From positions 62,001 to 126,000 of the forward strand of contig NZ_SRSO01000007.1 in the NCBI RefSeq assembly GCF_004791695.1: a stretch of 64,000 nucleotides of DNA, given 5' to 3'. The translations under genes and the position numbers were made by a program. Positions within the stretch are counted from its first letter, which is position 1. Each line of letters begins with the position of its first letter. This document shows positions 62,150 to 64,000 of the stretch, one piece after another. The notes below the pieces were generated by a model. The model did no database searches. It was not told the origin of the DNA and saw only the letters and a list, made by a program, of their open reading frames with translations. Source of the DNA: Flavivirga rizhaonensis. Its GTDB lineage: Bacteria; Bacteroidota; Bacteroidia; Flavobacteriales; Flavobacteriaceae.

Positions 62150-62449
62150 TTATAAGCTAATTTTATTATTATTTAAGATATCATTTATGGCTTTGACTTC
62201 ATACAGATAAACATCACCCAACTTAGTGTAAGGAAGAACGCCAGTTTCTCTGTATTTAATAATAGTATTTGATGAAATACCAAATAGATTTTTTAAATCA
62301 GAATTTCGATAATATTTATTCGTTTTTGAATTTAAAGGAGCCTGTGAAGTACAGTTCTTAATTGAATCCAATTTCAATAAAATCGGCTCGAGCAAACTCT
62401 CTATTGCTTTTATTGTCGGTATTGTTATTTCTTGTGAATGATCAGACAT
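62150..62449 (-). CDS. Excisionase-like HTH protein
   Basis: A 99-residue protein whose C-terminal part (about 45-95) is a MerR/Xis-type winged helix: KYYRNSDLKNLFGISSNTIIKYRETGVLPYTKLGDVYLYEVKAINDIL. The first 40 residues form a helix with leucines (IKAIESLLEPILLKLDSIKN). It is near the integrase gene on the same strand, as excision directionality factors usually are, and heads the small-protein operon. It probably directs excision of the island or regulates its genes. Confidence 0.8.
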   Translation of the reverse strand: MSDHSQEITIPTIKAIESLLEPILLKLDSIKNCTSQAPLNSKTNKYYRNSDLKNLFGISSNTIIKYRETGVLPYTKLGDVYLYEVKAINDILNNNKISL

Positions 62450-62528
62450 ATTTTTCTGTTTTAATATGTCTCAAAGAAAAAGAGTTGTTTTAAAATAACT
62501 TTAGTTTAATAGCGAATTCGCAGCGAAT

Positions 62529-63461
62529 TTAATATTTAAGATTAGCTTTTCTAGTCTGCAATGTTAAAACTAGCTTATCAATTAGCTTATTGTGTCTAAT
62601 TTTATCCACATCCTCTAGGCGCCAACTTGCTTCTGAGTATTCTCGATTCAATTTATCAATAGCCATTCTTTCCTTTTTCTTATTTTGATAAGTGAAGTTT
62701 TTCTCAACAAAACTTTTCATTTCAGTAAGATTTTTTGAATCATTAAATTCATCAAATACAATTAGTTTTTCTTCGATTAGAATTCTAAACAAATGTGCAA
62801 TATTTTTTTTATCCAGATTAAAATTACAAATCTTAACATTTCTTTGCGTTTGTTTTACCTCATTTGAATTTACTAAGTTTAAACTTTTGAAATCTGTAAA
62901 TTCTACATACTGATGTAATGATTTGATATATTCAGATAGAATTGATAATGCATGTCTATAAGACTTAATTGAATAAAGTAGTAATCCTTTTTCAAAATCT
63001 AATTCGTCTTTGAAGTCATTAAATTCCTTTTTAAATAGTTCTAAAAACCAGAAGATTCGCATTTCAGATGAATTTGGTACTGGAGAATTATTAAAAAATT
63101 TTTTAAAACTACTTTTATTTGAATTGCGTGCTGGGAGAAGATAATCGTAATCTGTTTTTTTGATTGAATAGTTTTCGAAAAAAATAGGCAAATTATAGTT
63201 GTTTTCAAGCAACCAAATAATTCTCTTATTCAAAATATCTAAGAGGTTTTGTAGATATTCTTTATGATTTAAACCTGCGTTTAATTGAATGTGTAATAGA
63301 TTTTTAATTCTATCTATTTGTTCATTGTGATACGAGTCAATTTTAATATTTATCCATTGATTATTAAATAAATAGCTTTTGTTTTTTTCACTAAACTCAA
63401 TGTTAAATTTTGAAAATTCAATTATAGCTTGATCTGTTTTATGTGCGAAATTATAATCCAT
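62529..63461 (-). CDS. Island protein of unknown family
   Basis: A 310-residue, Asn/Lys/Leu-rich soluble protein, largely helical. Identifiable features are a charged segment after DYDYLLPARNSNKSSFKKFF, helical stretches around LLDILNKRIIWLLENNYNL, and a C-terminal basic helix (NKKKERMAIDKLNREYSEASW). No catalytic motif, signal peptide or membrane helix is seen. It is located between integrase and excisionase-like genes, 107 bp after the integrase stop. The similar place of such genes in other Flavobacteriia islands suggests a role in element biology, but I do not recognise it. Confidence 0.6.
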   Translation of the reverse strand: MDYNFAHKTDQAIIEFSKFNIEFSEKNKSYLFNNQWINIKIDSYHNEQIDRIKNLLHIQLNAGLNHKEYLQNLLDILNKRIIWLLENNYNLPIFFENYSIKKTDYDYLLPARNSNKSSFKKFFNNSPVPNSSEMRIFWFLELFKKEFNDFKDELDFEKGLLLYSIKSYRHALSILSEYIKSLHQYVEFTDFKSLNLVNSNEVKQTQRNVKICNFNLDKKNIAHLFRILIEEKLIVFDEFNDSKNLTEMKSFVEKNFTYQNKKKERMAIDKLNREYSEASWRLEDVDKIRHNKLIDKLVLTLQTRKANLKY

Positions 63462-63568
63462 AATTTTTAAGATATGTAAACAAATATATTATATCCAATC
63501 CATAAAACTTATGAGTTTTAAGATTCTAATTGCGATTTTTAGACAAAATCGCAATTATTTTTTATCAG

Positions 63569-64000
63569 CTATTTATATTTCAATTTTAGTTTTTGCATAT
63601 CGTCCAATACGTTTGAATCCAGTACCTTAGCATAATGTTGAGTCTGTTTTATATTTGAATGTCCCATCATAGCTGAAACATTTTCCAATCTAACTCCGTT
63701 TCCTAAGGTTACTGTTGTTGCAAAAGTGTGTCTTGCGACGTACCAAGTTAAGTTTTTAGCAATTCCACATATATCTGCAATTTCTTTTAAATAAGCATTC
63801 ATTTTTTGATTGGATATTTTAGGAATTAATGTTTCTTGTTTGTACTTATATTTTTTAATAATTCTTTGAACTGGTGGTAAAACAGGGACGTTAGCTCTAA
63901 TACCAGTTTTAATTCTATCAGTAATTATCCATAAATCTCCATCATTACTACAGATTAAATTTTCTGATGTTAAGCTTTCCGCATCAATAGGTGCATACCC
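63569..64000 (-). CDS. Tyrosine integrase, C-terminal part (cut by window edge)
   Basis: The open frame continues to the window edge, so the start of the gene is missing; 143 residues are visible. They form the catalytic domain of a phage-type tyrosine recombinase: IITDRIKTGIRANVPVLPPV (with the preceding SNDGDLW), then YVARHTFATTV carrying the conserved Arg, MMGHSNIKQTQHYAKV with His and the nucleophilic Tyr. The position usually held by His in the HxxR box is Tyr (WYVARH), a variant common in Bacteroidota. It should integrate and excise the island extending left from here, whose attachment site lies beyond the window. Confidence 0.92.
   Translation of the reverse strand, partial: GYAPIDAESLTSENLICSNDGDLWIITDRIKTGIRANVPVLPPVQRIIKKYKYKQETLIPKISNQKMNAYLKEIADICGIAKNLTWYVARHTFATTVTLGNGVRLENVSAMMGHSNIKQTQHYAKVLDSNVLDDMQKLKLKYK

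Noticed and set aside
62150..62449. Antitoxin of a toxin-antitoxin pair
   Set aside because: The HTH protein is followed by small genes, but its excisionase-like fold and position near the integrase fit excision control better, and no toxin fold is seen.

Overview
The window is a low-GC genomic stretch from a member of the Bacteroidota, most likely a marine or soil Flavobacteriaceae. The support for this is the many lipoproteins with Cys-Ser-x-Asp-Asp lipobox contexts, a C-terminal type IX secretion (T9SS) sorting domain, a hybrid two-component system with an AraC output, BfmA-type mobilization genes and a TAnnTTTG-type promoter. No rRNA or intact tRNA gene and no CRISPR array was seen.

Region 1 (1-13,075, all on the minus strand) looks like resident chromosome. 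It holds a short asparaginase-like protein, a secreted amidohydrolase and a run of exported lipoproteins. Four of these each carry exactly seven Tyr-Trp-Lys-Asn-Gly-type motifs, which predicts seven-bladed propellers; two are YD-repeat-like and one carries six NHL repeats. A hybrid sensor kinase with an AraC domain lies directly upstream and probably controls them.

Region 2 (13,308-24,400) is a mobilizable or conjugative element. On the minus strand it has a coupling ATPase, a relaxase, a BfmA-like accessory protein, a probable oriT region, a RadC/JAB protein, SSB and two small proteins, with three clear hairpin terminators. On the plus strand it carries an AbiEi/AbiEii toxin-antitoxin pair behind palindromic operators and a primase-helicase fusion of the TOTE type.

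Region 3 (24,600-47,400) is cargo divided by four copies of an attachment-like signature near 24.6, 34.6, 37.4 and 47.3 kb. Block one has a five-gene operon of unknown role (histidine-kinase-type ATPase, two receiver-like proteins, a membrane protein and a small protein), convergent with a NitT/TauT-type ABC transporter whose permease and ATPase are fused. Block two has a dead IS982-family element and a Fic enzyme with an HTH partner. Block three has an envelope cassette with a small Cys-rich protein, then a subtilase plus ComEC-like metallo-beta-lactamase pair.

Region 4 (47,570-64,000) starts with a T9SS-exported subtilase. It continues with a long plus-strand defence-like operon: HsdR, a coiled-coil protein, HsdM, HsdS, a beta-helix membrane protein, a PD-(D/E)XK nuclease, a small protein and a DUF4132 protein. 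It ends with small minus-strand island genes and a tyrosine integrase cut by the window edge. The best candidates for undescribed biology are the kinase-type operon at 25.2-30.9 kb, the subtilase/metallo-beta-lactamase pair at 43.6-47.1 kb and the accessory genes at 55.7-61.4 kb.
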